From Acetobacter farinalis (lineage in GTDB: Bacteria > Pseudomonadota > Alphaproteobacteria > Acetobacterales > Acetobacteraceae): a stretch of 64,000 nucleotides of DNA. The DNA is taken from contig NZ_JAPIUX010000001.1 of assembly GCF_026240015.1 (NCBI RefSeq), positions 62,001 to 126,000 on the forward strand. The letters run 5' to 3'. Made by a program: the position numbers and the translations under genes. Positions 8,701 through 17,525 of the stretch are shown here, piece after piece (the first letter of the stretch is position 1; each line of letters starts with the position of its first letter). The notes under the pieces are model-generated. The model was not told the DNA's origin. It saw only the letters and a program-made list of their open reading frames with translations, and ran no database searches.

Positions 8701-9153
8701 TCAGGCGTGTGGTTGGGGCTTCTGCTTCAGGCGGAGCAGGGCGCGGTCCAGAGACTCGTCGATGGTGCGGGCGGCCTTGAGCACCTGAGGGTCCGTGCTG
8801 GTGCCCAGTTGCTCTGCGGCCAGCATGGCTGGAGAGAGAATGTTCCGGATATCATGCCGCAGTTTTGGGTCCGCGTCCGGTGTGGGGTGTGTTGAGCTGT
8901 TAGCCGGGATCGGCGCAGCCTGAGCGGCTTTCGCGCACGATTCTGCGGGAGGTGCGGCCGGGGTGTGGCGTGGGGCAGGGTCTGCCGGATGCTGCGCGCG
9001 TATGCTCAGCCATGCGCCAAGGCCCGCGCCGACCAGCACAGGCAGGAGAGCGGCGGGGAAGGGAAGGCTGAGCAGCCCCGCAAGAATGGCCCCCAGAAAA
9101 GGCAGGCTGAACGGAACCAGCACGGTGCCGAGGCTAGAACGAGACGCACGCAC
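8701..9153 (-). CDS. Small membrane protein with histidine-kinase-like phosphoacceptor helix; no ATPase domain
   Basis: 150 residues, GTG start at 9153. Two closely spaced hydrophobic segments (about residues 10-30 and 33-50) are followed by a Pro/Ala-rich linker (about 52-95) and a helical hairpin starting with LRHDIRNILSPAMLAAEQL, where His100 sits as in the H-box of HisKA (DHp) domains. No catalytic ATP-binding domain follows: the protein ends about 50 residues after the histidine. It is divergent from rpmH across about 150 bases. This could be an orphan phosphotransfer or dimerisation protein, or a helical hairpin that resembles one by chance. Function not assigned. Confidence 0.6.
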   Translation of the reverse strand: MRASRSSLGTVLVPFSLPFLGAILAGLLSLPFPAALLPVLVGAGLGAWLSIRAQHPADPAPRHTPAAPPAESCAKAAQAAPIPANSSTHPTPDADPKLRHDIRNILSPAMLAAEQLGTSTDPQVLKAARTIDESLDRALLRLKQKPQPHA

Positions 9154-9209
9154 GGAGACCTTGTCCTCTTTTTGTCGGCGTGAAGTCCATCGGGACTCTG
9201 CCGATATGA

Positions 9210-9238
9210 TTGACGTTCTCCTTTCTGAACATTATAAG
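9210..9238 (+). promoter_or_regulatory. Sigma-70 type promoter of rpmH
   Basis: TTGACG at 9210-9215 and TATAAG at 9233-9238 are separated by exactly 17 bases, close to consensus. Transcription would start near 9245, about 58 bases before the rpmH start codon, and would run through rnpA, yidC and engB. Confidence 0.75.
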
Positions 9239-9302
9239 CCGCCCCTTCAAGACAGGTGGCTCTGGGCTGCCTGCATATCTGTTCAATGAAGGGAGTGCCG
9301 CC

Positions 9303-9437
9303 ATGAAGCGCACTTATCAACCGTCCAGGCTGGTCCGCAAGCGTCGGCATGGTTTCCGTTCACGTATGGCAACTGTTGGTGGCCGCAAGGTTATTGCCAA
9401 CCGTCGCGCCAAAGGCCGTAAGCGTCTCTCCGCTTAA
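9303..9437 (+). CDS. rpmH: 50S ribosomal protein L34
   Basis: 44 residues, the usual length: it begins MKRTYQPSRLVRKRRHGF and ends RRAKGRKRLSA, the highly conserved L34 sequence. The true start is the ATG at 9303; the open frame extends upstream but that part is promoter and leader. It is first in the conserved rpmH-rnpA-yidC cluster. Confidence 0.98.
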   Translation: MKRTYQPSRLVRKRRHGFRSRMATVGGRKVIANRRAKGRKRLSA

Positions 9438-9460
9438 GCTTTTTATGGCTTGCAGGCATC

Positions 9461-9895
9461 ATGCAGCAGCGTGAGCGTCTGGAGGGAGCGGGGGCTGAGC
9501 CTGTTCGTTCCCAACGCCTTAAAAAGCGGAAAGAGTTTCTCTTTCTGGCCGCGCGCGGGCGCAAGGCTCCTGTGCGTGGGCTGGTGCTCCAGCTTTTTCA
9601 GCGGGCCGACTCCAATGCGCCGCGTATTGGCTTCACCGTTACAAAAAAAGTTGGCAACGCTGTGGTCCGCAATCGCGCCCGCCGAAGGCTGCGCGAAGTT
9701 GTCCGCATTGTTGAGACTGAAACACCTCTCCACGGCCTTGATCTGGTTCTGATTGGCCGCGCCGCAACCATGGACCGCCCTTTTCCGGACCTGGTGGCAG
9801 ATTTTCGCAAAGCCTTGCAGCAGTGTCTTTCCCAGGCTGACCGGGGGGGTAAGCCCGGCCGGAAGCCCGATCAGAGTGAGACATCCACTGCCTGA
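9461..9895 (+). CDS. rnpA: Ribonuclease P protein component
   Basis: 144 residues. The protein subunit of RNase P, which matures tRNA 5' ends together with the rnpB RNA. The family core is visible: RLKKRKEFLFL near the N terminus, GFTVTKKVGNAVVRNRARRRLRE (the RNR motif, about residues 58-80) and DLVLIGR. The C-terminal tail is polar and variable. The start codon is ATG 9461, 23 bases after rpmH. The yidD gene often found between rnpA and yidC is not present. Confidence 0.95.
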   Translation: MQQRERLEGAGAEPVRSQRLKKRKEFLFLAARGRKAPVRGLVLQLFQRADSNAPRIGFTVTKKVGNAVVRNRARRRLREVVRIVETETPLHGLDLVLIGRAATMDRPFPDLVADFRKALQQCLSQADRGGKPGRKPDQSETSTA

Positions 9896-10029
9896 CAGGG
9901 CAGGACAATGCTTTCCCGGCTTGCAATCCTGCTCATCCTGCGCTGGAAACCAGAGTGCCGTGAAGACTCCGTGTTTCGCGGTCTGATATTATCTGTTCCG
10001 TTTCGTGCAGGGGGGCCAGCAGGCCAGCA

Positions 10030-11799
10030 ATGGATACAAGACGTCTGATACTGGCAACGTTGCTGTCAGCCGCGGTTCTCATCGGGTTCGATTATTTCTT
10101 CCCGCAGGCACCCTCAACCCCTGTTTCCCAGCAGACTACGCAAAGCGTTCCCGCGCCGCAGTCTGGCGCAGCGCTGCCTTCTCCGGGGGCGTCCGTGCAG
10201 GCCACGGCTGAAGCTTCGGTTGCGGCAGATGGGCCGGAGGTGCGTCTGCCGATTGATGCGCCGTCCGTGCAGGGTTCACTCAACCTGCGTGGCGCACGCC
10301 TGGATGATCTGGTTCTCAAGAAATACCGGGAAACCGTAAACCCTGACAGCCCGGATGTGCGCGTTCTGGCTCAGGACACAGGCACACGGCCGGACTATGT
10401 GGATTTTGGCTGGCGCGCTGCGGCATCGGAAACGCCGGTGCATCTGCCCGATTCCCACACGCTGTGGAAAGCGGACAGCACAAAGCTGGATGAGACGCAC
10501 CCCGTTACCCTCTCATGGGATAACGGGCAGGGGCTGACTTTTGAAATCGCTCTGGCGGTGGACAAGGATTTCATGTTCACCGTCACCCAGCGCGTGCATA
10601 ACGCCACCGGACAGACTGTGGCGCTGTTCCCCTACTACCGCGTGAACCGTGGCTACACGCCGGAAGAGACCGGCGGCATGCTGGTGCATGAAGGGCCGAT
10701 TTCCGTCATTGATGGCCGCCTGAACGAAGGTTCCTACAAGGCGCTGCGCAATGATGGCGTGCCGCCGGATAATGTTTCCTGGAGCCATCAGGGCACGGGC
10801 GGCTGGGCCGGTATTACGGATAAATACTGGCTGATGGCCGTTCTGCCGGACCAGACGGCGCAGGTGGCGGGGGCCTATACCTATCTGCCTGCCCAGCATA
10901 CCTATCAGGTCGGGTTTACCAGCAGCGCTCCGGTGCAGGTGGCGGCGGGGCAGACAGGCTCCTCCGAGGCTCATGTGTTTGCCGGCGCCAAGGAAGTGCG
11001 TCTGCTGGACCGCTATGAGCAGAGCCTGCATGTGCCGATGTTCTGGAAAGCGGTGGATTTCGGGTGGCTGGCATTCCTGACACGCCCGGTGTTCTTCGTG
11101 CTGGACTGGCTCAACACCATGATCGGGAATTTCGGTCTGGCGCTGCTGACCTTTACCGTGATTGTGAAACTGCTCTTCCTGCCGCTGACCATCAAGCAGA
11201 TGCGCATGACCTGGAAGACATCCCGCCTGAAGCCGAAGGTGGACCAGATCCGCGCCCGCTACAAAGATGACCCGATGGCGATGCAGCAGCAGATCATGGG
11301 GCTTTACCGGGCCGAGGGGGTTAACCTGTTCGGCGGCTTCCTGCCGCTCTTCATTCAGGCTCCGGTGTTCTGGTGCCTCTACAAGGATCTGTATGTCACC
11401 ATTGAAATGCGCCATGCGCCGTTCTTTGGCTGGATCAAGGATCTGTCCGCGCCCGACCCGACAAACGTGTTCAACCTGTTCGGGCTGATTCCGTTTGACC
11501 CGGCGCAGGTGTTCTCTCTTCTCTCCCTTGGCGCATGGCCCATCCTGTATGGCGCAACCATGTTCCTGATGCAGAAGATCAGCGCCAGCTCCGCCAACAT
11601 GGACCCGGCTCAGCAGAAGGTGATGTCCTTCATCCCGCTGGTGTTCACCTTCTTCATGGCGCATCAGCCGGTTGGTCTGGTGATCTATTATAGCTGGAGC
11701 AACCTGCTGACGGCGTTGCAGCAGTTCCTCATCCTCGGGCGCTTCAAGGCGGCGGACAAGAATTCTGCCTCCAGCCCCACTGTTGTGAGCAAGCGCTGA
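10030..11799 (+). CDS. yidC: Membrane protein insertase YidC
   Basis: 589 residues, the Gram-negative long form. YidC inserts and folds inner membrane proteins with or without SecYEG. One N-terminal membrane helix (residues about 6-25) is followed by a Pro/Ala/Ser-rich linker, a large periplasmic beta-sandwich domain (about 75-350), and the conserved 60K core with five membrane helices (about 355-575), including the cytoplasmic loop KQMRMTWKTSRLKPKVDQIR. Start at ATG 10030. Its TGA overlaps the engB ATG by one base. Confidence 0.97.
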   Translation: MDTRRLILATLLSAAVLIGFDYFFPQAPSTPVSQQTTQSVPAPQSGAALPSPGASVQATAEASVAADGPEVRLPIDAPSVQGSLNLRGARLDDLVLKKYRETVNPDSPDVRVLAQDTGTRPDYVDFGWRAAASETPVHLPDSHTLWKADSTKLDETHPVTLSWDNGQGLTFEIALAVDKDFMFTVTQRVHNATGQTVALFPYYRVNRGYTPEETGGMLVHEGPISVIDGRLNEGSYKALRNDGVPPDNVSWSHQGTGGWAGITDKYWLMAVLPDQTAQVAGAYTYLPAQHTYQVGFTSSAPVQVAAGQTGSSEAHVFAGAKEVRLLDRYEQSLHVPMFWKAVDFGWLAFLTRPVFFVLDWLNTMIGNFGLALLTFTVIVKLLFLPLTIKQMRMTWKTSRLKPKVDQIRARYKDDPMAMQQQIMGLYRAEGVNLFGGFLPLFIQAPVFWCLYKDLYVTIEMRHAPFFGWIKDLSAPDPTNVFNLFGLIPFDPAQVFSLLSLGAWPILYGATMFLMQKISASSANMDPAQQKVMSFIPLVFTFFMAHQPVGLVIYYSWSNLLTALQQFLILGRFKAADKNSASSPTVVSKR

Positions 11800-12476
11800 T
11801 GCCTGAAGCCGGAACCGATTTTCGTGATCTGACGAACAAAGAGCAGATTGATGCCGCCCTGGAAGAGGGGCGGCTGCTTTTTGCAGGGTCGTGTGATTTT
11901 ATTTTCGGGGCGCAGAAGCTCGGGCAGCTTCCCCCCCAGACACTGCCGGAAATTGCGTTTGCCGGGCGCTCCAATGTGGGGAAGTCCAGTCTGGTCAATG
12001 CGCTGACAGGCCGGAAGACGCTTGCGCGGGCCTCCTCCCAGCCCGGGCGGACCAAGCAGCTCAACTTTTTTGACCTCGCCAACCGGCTGATGCTGGTGGA
12101 CATGCCGGGATACGGCTTTGCCAAGGCAGCGAAGTCCGTGAAGGAAGACTGGCAGGGCATGATGTTTGATTACCTGCGCGGGCGCCCCAGCCTGCGGCGG
12201 GTGATGCTGCTGCTGGATGCACGTATTGAAATCAAACAGCATGATCTGGACGCGATGAAGCTGCTGGACCGGGCGGCAGTCAGCTTTCAGCTTGTGCTGA
12301 CCAAGTGTGACTCCGTCAAACCCACGGCTCTGGCCCAGAAGGAAGAAGAGGTTCTGGCCCTCACAAAACGCCATCCTGCGGCGTGTCCCTTCCTCTCCCT
12401 GACCAGTAGCGAGACCGGGCAGGGCATAGAGCAACTGCGCGCAGAACTTGCCGCCTTCGCCCTGCCGCCACAATAA
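11799..12476 (+). CDS. engB: Ribosome biogenesis GTPase EngB (YsxC/YihA)
   Basis: 225 residues. A small GTPase needed for 50S subunit assembly. GTPase motifs are in order: G1 GRSNVGKSS (about residues 57-65), G3 DMPGYGFAK, G4 TKCD, and a G5-like SLTSSETGQGI near the end. The ATG overlaps the yidC stop (TGATG), so translation is coupled. Gene order yidC-engB-argB is typical of alphaproteobacteria. Confidence 0.95.
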   Translation: MPEAGTDFRDLTNKEQIDAALEEGRLLFAGSCDFIFGAQKLGQLPPQTLPEIAFAGRSNVGKSSLVNALTGRKTLARASSQPGRTKQLNFFDLANRLMLVDMPGYGFAKAAKSVKEDWQGMMFDYLRGRPSLRRVMLLLDARIEIKQHDLDAMKLLDRAAVSFQLVLTKCDSVKPTALAQKEEEVLALTKRHPAACPFLSLTSSETGQGIEQLRAELAAFALPPQ

Positions 12477-12511
12477 CACCCGGCGGGATTATCAAGCAGG
12501 ATTTTCAGCCC

Positions 12512-13417
12512 ATGACCGACTCTCTCTCCTCCTTGCCTGATCTGCACCACGAAGCCGCCGTTCTGGCCGGTGCGCTGCCGTACCTGCGGCGTTATGCGGG
12601 TGATACCATTGTGGTCAAATACGGTGGACACGCGATGGGCAATGCGGAACTCGCCATGACCTTCGGGCGGGATATCGCGCTGCTCAAGCTGGTGGGTATC
12701 AACCCGGTTGTGGTGCATGGCGGCGGCCCGCAGATCAACCAGATGCTTGAACGGCTGGATATCCGCTCCACCTTTGTGGATGGCCTGCGCGTGACAGATG
12801 CCAGCATGGTCGATGTGATCGAAATGGTGCTGGCGGGTTCCGTGAACAAGGAAGTGGCGGAGCTGATCAGCCAGGCCGGGGCGCTGGCCGTGGGTATTTC
12901 CGGCAAGGACGGCAAGCTGATTACCGCCCGCAAGCTGACCCGCACCGTGCGCGACCCGGATAGCCAGATCGAGCGTGTGCTGGATCTGGGCTTTGTGGGG
13001 GAACCGGTGAAGGTGGACCCGCGCGTGATTTATGCGCTCTCCGGCTCGGGGCTGATCCCCGTGATTGCCCCGGTGGGTCTGGGTGAGGATGGCGCGACCT
13101 ACAACATCAATGCGGATACCGCTGCCGGTGCTGTGGCGGGGGCCGTGCATGCCACGCGCCTGCTGATGCTGACAGATGTGCCCGGCGTGCTGGACAAAGA
13201 TGGGAACCTCATTCCCGAACTTACAGCCGAGCAGGCGCGTCAGGCCATTGCGGATGGTGTGATTACCGGCGGGATGATCCCCAAGGTGGAAACCTGCATT
13301 GAGGCCGTGCAGGCCGGTGCCCGGGCTGCCGTAATCATCAATGGCCGCACGCCGCATGCCTGCCTTCTGGAACTGTTTACGGCTTCTGGCTCCGGCACGC
13401 TGATCCGCGCGGATTAG
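12512..13417 (+). CDS. argB: Acetylglutamate kinase
   Basis: 301 residues. It phosphorylates N-acetyl-L-glutamate in arginine synthesis. Amino-acid-kinase signatures include VVKYGGHAMGN near the N terminus, VVVHGGGPQINQML (about residues 68-81), and NINADTAAGAVAGAV. The long N-terminal helix (about residues 1-25) is the type found in arginine-sensitive hexameric enzymes, so feedback inhibition by arginine is likely but not shown. Start at ATG 12512, 35 bases after engB. Confidence 0.96.
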   Translation: MTDSLSSLPDLHHEAAVLAGALPYLRRYAGDTIVVKYGGHAMGNAELAMTFGRDIALLKLVGINPVVVHGGGPQINQMLERLDIRSTFVDGLRVTDASMVDVIEMVLAGSVNKEVAELISQAGALAVGISGKDGKLITARKLTRTVRDPDSQIERVLDLGFVGEPVKVDPRVIYALSGSGLIPVIAPVGLGEDGATYNINADTAAGAVAGAVHATRLLMLTDVPGVLDKDGNLIPELTAEQARQAIADGVITGGMIPKVETCIEAVQAGARAAVIINGRTPHACLLELFTASGSGTLIRAD

Positions 13418-13481
13418 GCTGCCCTTCGGGCCGCCCTCTGGTCGGTCCCGCTGGCTGCCGCCTGAACCGTTCCATTCCCTC

Positions 13482-13617
13482 CTGCCATCCGCATCTTGCC
13501 CGGGGCCAGCCTCTGTGTGGGCGGGATGGCAGATGCGGGGTGCTGGCGCGTTGACAGGGGCGTGCCCTGTCCGCATGGTTCCTTCCTCCTTTTGTCGGCC
13601 GGGGGTTTTTGCCCCGG
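13482..13617 (+). promoter_or_regulatory. Three inverted repeats between argB and dapD
   Basis: The 231-base gap holds three dyads in series: 13482-13490 with 13524-13532 (9 bp, perfect), 13553-13559 with 13565-13571 (7 bp, 5-base loop GCGTG), and 13599-13604 with 13612-13617 (6 bp, loop containing five T). None ends in a clean T-run. They may be argB termination or a folded dapD leader. Confidence 0.45.
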
Positions 13618-13648
13618 TCGCCCTGTTCATCCTGTCTGACGGTGCCTC

Positions 13649-14497
13649 ATGACTGAAGAAACTCTCCGCGCTCATATTGAAACTCTGTGGGAAAACCGGG
13701 ACCGGATTTCCTCCGCCACGGGTGGTGAGGATCGCAAGGCGATTGAAACAGCGCTTGAGGCGCTCGATTCCGGCCATCTGCGCGTGGCGGCCCCCAGCGA
13801 AGGAGGCTGGGTGGTGCATGAGTGGCTGAAAAAGGCTGTTCTGCTCTCTTTCCGTCTGAATGACAGCCGTGTCATGCCCGGCGCTGCGGCTGGCGGCCCG
13901 GCGTTTGACAAGGTGCCTGTCAAGTTTGAGGGCTGGGATCAGGCCCGCTTTGAAAAGGCCGGTTTCCGTGTGGTGCCGGGTGCCATGGTGCGTTACTCCG
14001 CCTATATCGCGCCGGGTGCGGTGCTGATGCCCAGCTTTGTGAACGTGGGCGCGCATGTGGGCAGCGGCACGATGGTGGATACCTGGGCCACTGTTGGAAG
14101 CTGCGCCCAGATTGGCCGTAACTGTCATATCAGCGGTGGAGCAGGCATTGGTGGCGTGCTGGAACCGTTGCAGGCCGCGCCGGTGATTATTGAAGATGAC
14201 TGCTTTATCGGCGCACGTTCTGAAGTGGCGGAAGGCGTGATTGTGGAGCGTGGCTCCGTGCTGTCCATGGGTGTGTTCCTTGGTGCGTCCACCAAGATTG
14301 TGGACCGTGCAACGGGTGAAATCTTCATGGGGCGTGTCCCGGCTTATTCCGTGGTGGTGCCGGGCACGCTGCCCTCTTCCAACCCTGTGGGGGCGGACGG
14401 CAAGCCGAACCCCAATCTGGCCTGTGCCGTGATTGTGAAGCGGGTGGACGAGCGCACGCGCTCCAAGACCTCCATCAACGATCTGCTGCGCGACTGA
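13649..14497 (+). CDS. dapD: 2,3,4,5-tetrahydropyridine-2,6-dicarboxylate N-succinyltransferase
   Basis: 282 residues. It succinylates tetrahydrodipicolinate in the succinylase branch of lysine and meso-diaminopimelate synthesis. An N-terminal helical domain (to about residue 100) precedes a hexapeptide beta-helix (SFVNVGAHVGSGTMVDTWATVGSCAQIG, split over about 125-155; ISGGAGIGGVLEPLQA). The C terminus SKTSINDLLRD is typical. Start at ATG 13649. dapE follows after 26 bases, so the two consecutive-pathway genes form an operon. Confidence 0.96.
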   Translation: MTEETLRAHIETLWENRDRISSATGGEDRKAIETALEALDSGHLRVAAPSEGGWVVHEWLKKAVLLSFRLNDSRVMPGAAAGGPAFDKVPVKFEGWDQARFEKAGFRVVPGAMVRYSAYIAPGAVLMPSFVNVGAHVGSGTMVDTWATVGSCAQIGRNCHISGGAGIGGVLEPLQAAPVIIEDDCFIGARSEVAEGVIVERGSVLSMGVFLGASTKIVDRATGEIFMGRVPAYSVVVPGTLPSSNPVGADGKPNPNLACAVIVKRVDERTRSKTSINDLLRD

Positions 14498-14523
14498 GCA
14501 AGGGAGGCGGCAGGCAGAGCATC

Positions 14524-15720
14524 ATGACGACATCAGCGCCGGATACCATCACCCCTCCCGGAACCCAGGCCGGGCCTCTGCCTGTCTTGACAGACCCGGT
14601 GGCGGTGACACAGGCGCTGATCCGCCATCCCTCTGTCTCGCCTGATCCCGGTCCGGCCCAACACGCTCTGGCGGCCATGCTGGAAGCGCTGGGCTTTACC
14701 GTGGTGTCCCTTCCTTTCGGGGAAGGTGCGGAGCGCACACCGAACCTGTTTGCGCGCCTTGGCACGGCGGGGCCGCACATCTGTTTTGCGGGCCATACGG
14801 ATGTTGTGCCCCCCGGTGCGGAAGCCAACTGGACGCACCCGCCCTATGCTGCGGAAATTTCGGACGGCACGCTGTTCGGGCGCGGCGCGTGTGACATGAA
14901 AGGCGGTATTGCCGCCTTTGTTGCCGCTGTGGCGCGCTGCGTGGCGCAGGGTGGCTTGCCCGGCTCCGTCAGCCTGCTGATTACCGGGGATGAAGAAGGC
15001 CCCGCCACCTATGGCACCTGCAAGGTGCTGGAATGGATGGCGGAGAAAGATCAGATCCCCGATTATTGCGTGGTGGGAGAACCCACAAACCCCGCCGCCA
15101 TGGGGGACATGATCAAGATCGGTCGCAGGGGCAGCCTGAACGCCCATATTGTGGTGGAAGGCGTGCAGGGGCATGTGGCTTATCCGCATCGGGCGGATAA
15201 CCCGGTGCACAGGTTGCTTGGCCTGCTTGCCGCCCTGCGCGAGACACCGCTGGATAATGGCTCCGAATGGTTTGAGCCTTCCAGCCTGCAAATCACCAGC
15301 ATGGATGTGGGCAATACAGCCACGAACCTGATTCCGGCCACGGCGGAAGCACGGCTGAATATCCGGTTTAATGACCTGCATACCGGCACCGCCCTGAAAG
15401 GGTGGCTGGAGACCGTCTGCCGTCAGCATGCTCCCACCGCGCGGGTGACTGTGCGCATCAGCGGAGAATCCTTCCTCACGGCGCCGGGGGCCGAAACGGA
15501 CCATCTGGTGCAGGCTGTGCAGGCTGTAACGGGCCGCACCCCCAAGCTGGATACCGGCGGTGGCACATCAGATGCCCGCTTTATCGCCAATTATTGCCCG
15601 GTGGCGGAATTCGGGCTGGTTGGTGCCAGTATTCACAAGGTGGATGAACACACCACGCTGGCCGATCTGGAAACATTGACACTGATTTACAAGACCTTTC
15701 TGGAAGGGGTCATGGCGTGA
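14524..15720 (+). CDS. dapE: Succinyl-diaminopimelate desuccinylase
   Basis: 398 residues. An M20-family zinc hydrolase that releases succinate from N-succinyl-LL-diaminopimelate. Metal-site motifs are visible: CFAGHTDVVPPG, GRGACDMKGG, and DEEGPATYG, with a dimerisation lid in the middle and TGGGTSDARFI plus EFGLVGASIHKVDEH near the end. The first about 25 residues before ALIRHPSVSPDPG are a short extension. The stop overlaps the next start by 4 bases. Confidence 0.96.
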   Translation: MTTSAPDTITPPGTQAGPLPVLTDPVAVTQALIRHPSVSPDPGPAQHALAAMLEALGFTVVSLPFGEGAERTPNLFARLGTAGPHICFAGHTDVVPPGAEANWTHPPYAAEISDGTLFGRGACDMKGGIAAFVAAVARCVAQGGLPGSVSLLITGDEEGPATYGTCKVLEWMAEKDQIPDYCVVGEPTNPAAMGDMIKIGRRGSLNAHIVVEGVQGHVAYPHRADNPVHRLLGLLAALRETPLDNGSEWFEPSSLQITSMDVGNTATNLIPATAEARLNIRFNDLHTGTALKGWLETVCRQHAPTARVTVRISGESFLTAPGAETDHLVQAVQAVTGRTPKLDTGGGTSDARFIANYCPVAEFGLVGASIHKVDEHTTLADLETLTLIYKTFLEGVMA

Positions 15721-16343
15721 TTGCAGGATCGGGTAAAAAGGGTAATCCGCGCAGTATCCTGCAAGGGATGTTGCTGCTGGCCAGTGGCCGGCGGGAAGGG
15801 ATCACCTGCTTTCAGGGCACGGTAGACTCCTTCTACGCGGCCCTTGCGCCGCAACTGGCGCTGTTGCTGGTGGGCGTTTTTCAGGCGGCCATGCTGCCGG
15901 GCAAGATGCTGGGCTTCACCAAGCTCCTGCTTTCCCTGTGCGTGGTGCTGCTGCCAGCCGTAATCTCGCATTTTTATGCCCGCAAATGGGGGCGGGACGG
16001 GCTGTGGCTGCGCTATATTACCGCCGCCACATGGTGCGGCTGGGTGGTGGTGCTGATCTCTCTGGCCGTGACCGTGCTGGCGGGTGTCCTGTTTCCGGCT
16101 CTGCTTCAGCAGCCCGGCTTCATGGGGGCTGTGATGGTCACGGTCTCTATCTATGAGATGTGGCTGCAATGGTACGTGGCGCGTGTCGGGCTGGCGCTGG
16201 GCCGGGGCCGTGCTGCGGTGCTCTACCTTTCCGTTCTGGTCGTGACACTGGTGCTTTACGGCCTCGCGGCCCTGCTGCCGCCGCATTACATTGTGACAAA
16301 GGACCTGCTTCAGCCCATGATCGGGGTGAAGTCTTCTCCCTGA
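15717..16343 (+). CDS. Polytopic membrane protein coupled to dapE, function unknown
   Basis: 208 residues starting at a GTG that overlaps the dapE stop (GTGA). Roughly four to five hydrophobic helices are visible (about residues 42-65, 68-85, 100-130, 133-150 and 168-188), separated by short loops such as HFYARKWGRDG. An early short motif, GITCFQGTVDSFYAALAPQLA, precedes the first helix. I do not recognise a family. Four-base overlap with dapE implies translation coupled to the diaminopimelate pathway, but this is no proof of a shared role. Confidence 0.75.
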   Translation: MIAGSGKKGNPRSILQGMLLLASGRREGITCFQGTVDSFYAALAPQLALLLVGVFQAAMLPGKMLGFTKLLLSLCVVLLPAVISHFYARKWGRDGLWLRYITAATWCGWVVVLISLAVTVLAGVLFPALLQQPGFMGAVMVTVSIYEMWLQWYVARVGLALGRGRAAVLYLSVLVVTLVLYGLAALLPPHYIVTKDLLQPMIGVKSSP

Positions 16344-16399
16344 GAGCGGCGGATAACGGGGCTTCCGAGGCGTTCTGATGCCGGGTGCAGAGGTGGCCT

Positions 16400-17470
16400 T
16401 TATGTCAGCGGCACCAGATCCAGCAGCAGCATACTGAGCACACCCAGCCCGACGAGTGAAAGCACCACGGTCAGGGTTACGCGCCCCCCGGCCCGGCTGA
16501 CCGACCGCGCATCGACACCAAGGCCAAGAGCGGCCATGGAGAATACGGTCAGGATCGTGGCGCCCTGTGTGAGCGGGGCATTCAGCCAGAGCGGGATGAG
16601 GCCAGCCGAGCAGCAGAGCATCATGCCCAGAAAACCCGGAATGAACCACGGCACGAGTGGCACGGAGCCGGAGGGCTGCAGGGCTGGTCCTGCGCTGACG
16701 TCAGATCCATCAGGCTCTTCTGGCGGCAGGCGGCGGGCCAGAAGGGAGAGAACAAAACACACCGGCCCCAGCATGAGAACCCGCACCAGCTTGACGACCG
16801 TGCCCGTCTGCACGGCCAGCGTGCCAAGCGGGGCCGTGGCGGCCAGAACCTGTGGCACGGCATAGACTGTCATGCCGGCAAAAATGCCGAAGGAAAAGCC
16901 GCTCATGCCCGCCGCAACCCCCAGCAGCGGCAGGCCGAGCACCACCAGCACACCCAGTACCGCCGTGAACGCGATAGAGGTGGCCACATCTTTTGCATCA
17001 GCCCGGATGACCGGGGCCACAGCGGCAATAGCGGAATTCCCGCAGATGGCATTCCCGCAGGCCACCAGCAGCGCCATGCGGGCAGGCAGACCGAGCAGAA
17101 GGCCAAGCCCGAAGCTGACCAGAATGGCCAAAAGAACAACGGCGGCAATCCCCGGCACCAGAAAAGGCCCGAGCGAGACGATTTTTGCCGCGCTGATGGA
17201 GGCCCCCATCAGCACCACCGAAAATTCCAGCAGAGTTCGGGCACTGAAGCAGATCCCGGCGTGGTAGCGCGCGCCGGGAGCCCACAGGCTGCGCAGGCAG
17301 GTGCCGCCCAGAATGGCCAGCACAAGCGCTTCCAGCCATGCCTTGCCAAACAGCAGTTCCTCCGCCCATTGCAGGGCGAAGGCAAAGCCTGTCAGGACGC
17401 CGCACAGCGCCAGCCCCGGCAGCAGGGGGGATGTGGTGATTTTCAGAGAATGGGCGATGGATCTGGTCAT
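16400..17470 (-). CDS. YeiH/UPF0324 family membrane protein
   Basis: 356 residues. A polytopic protein with about ten hydrophobic helices and family features ARTLLEFSVVLMGASISA, CGNAICGNSAIAAVAPVI and TVVKLVRVLMLGPV. UPF0324 proteins are putative exporters; the E. coli member YeiH sits beside the LysR regulator YeiE, and here too a YeiE-like regulator is divergent. The start is taken as ATG 17470 because GGAAGG lies about 9 bases upstream; the frame extends 14 codons further. The substrate is not known from sequence. Confidence 0.88.
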   Translation of the reverse strand: MTRSIAHSLKITTSPLLPGLALCGVLTGFAFALQWAEELLFGKAWLEALVLAILGGTCLRSLWAPGARYHAGICFSARTLLEFSVVLMGASISAAKIVSLGPFLVPGIAAVVLLAILVSFGLGLLLGLPARMALLVACGNAICGNSAIAAVAPVIRADAKDVATSIAFTAVLGVLVVLGLPLLGVAAGMSGFSFGIFAGMTVYAVPQVLAATAPLGTLAVQTGTVVKLVRVLMLGPVCFVLSLLARRLPPEEPDGSDVSAGPALQPSGSVPLVPWFIPGFLGMMLCCSAGLIPLWLNAPLTQGATILTVFSMAALGLGVDARSVSRAGGRVTLTVVLSLVGLGVLSMLLLDLVPLT

Positions 17471-17525
17471 GGGCGTATCCTTCCGCCCTTTGAAGTATGA
17501 GAAGAGAATCAATCAATCCAACGAA

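Noticed and set aside
9753..9986. Possible yidD in the rnpA-yidC gap
   Set aside because: The frame lacks the conserved YidD cysteine and Tyr-Gln-x-x-x-Ser-Pro pattern; it is a shadow of rnpA.
12287..14128. 613-codon open frame on the - strand across argB and dapD
   Set aside because: It is antisense to three well-supported genes and its translation is Arg/His/Gln-rich without any family resemblance.
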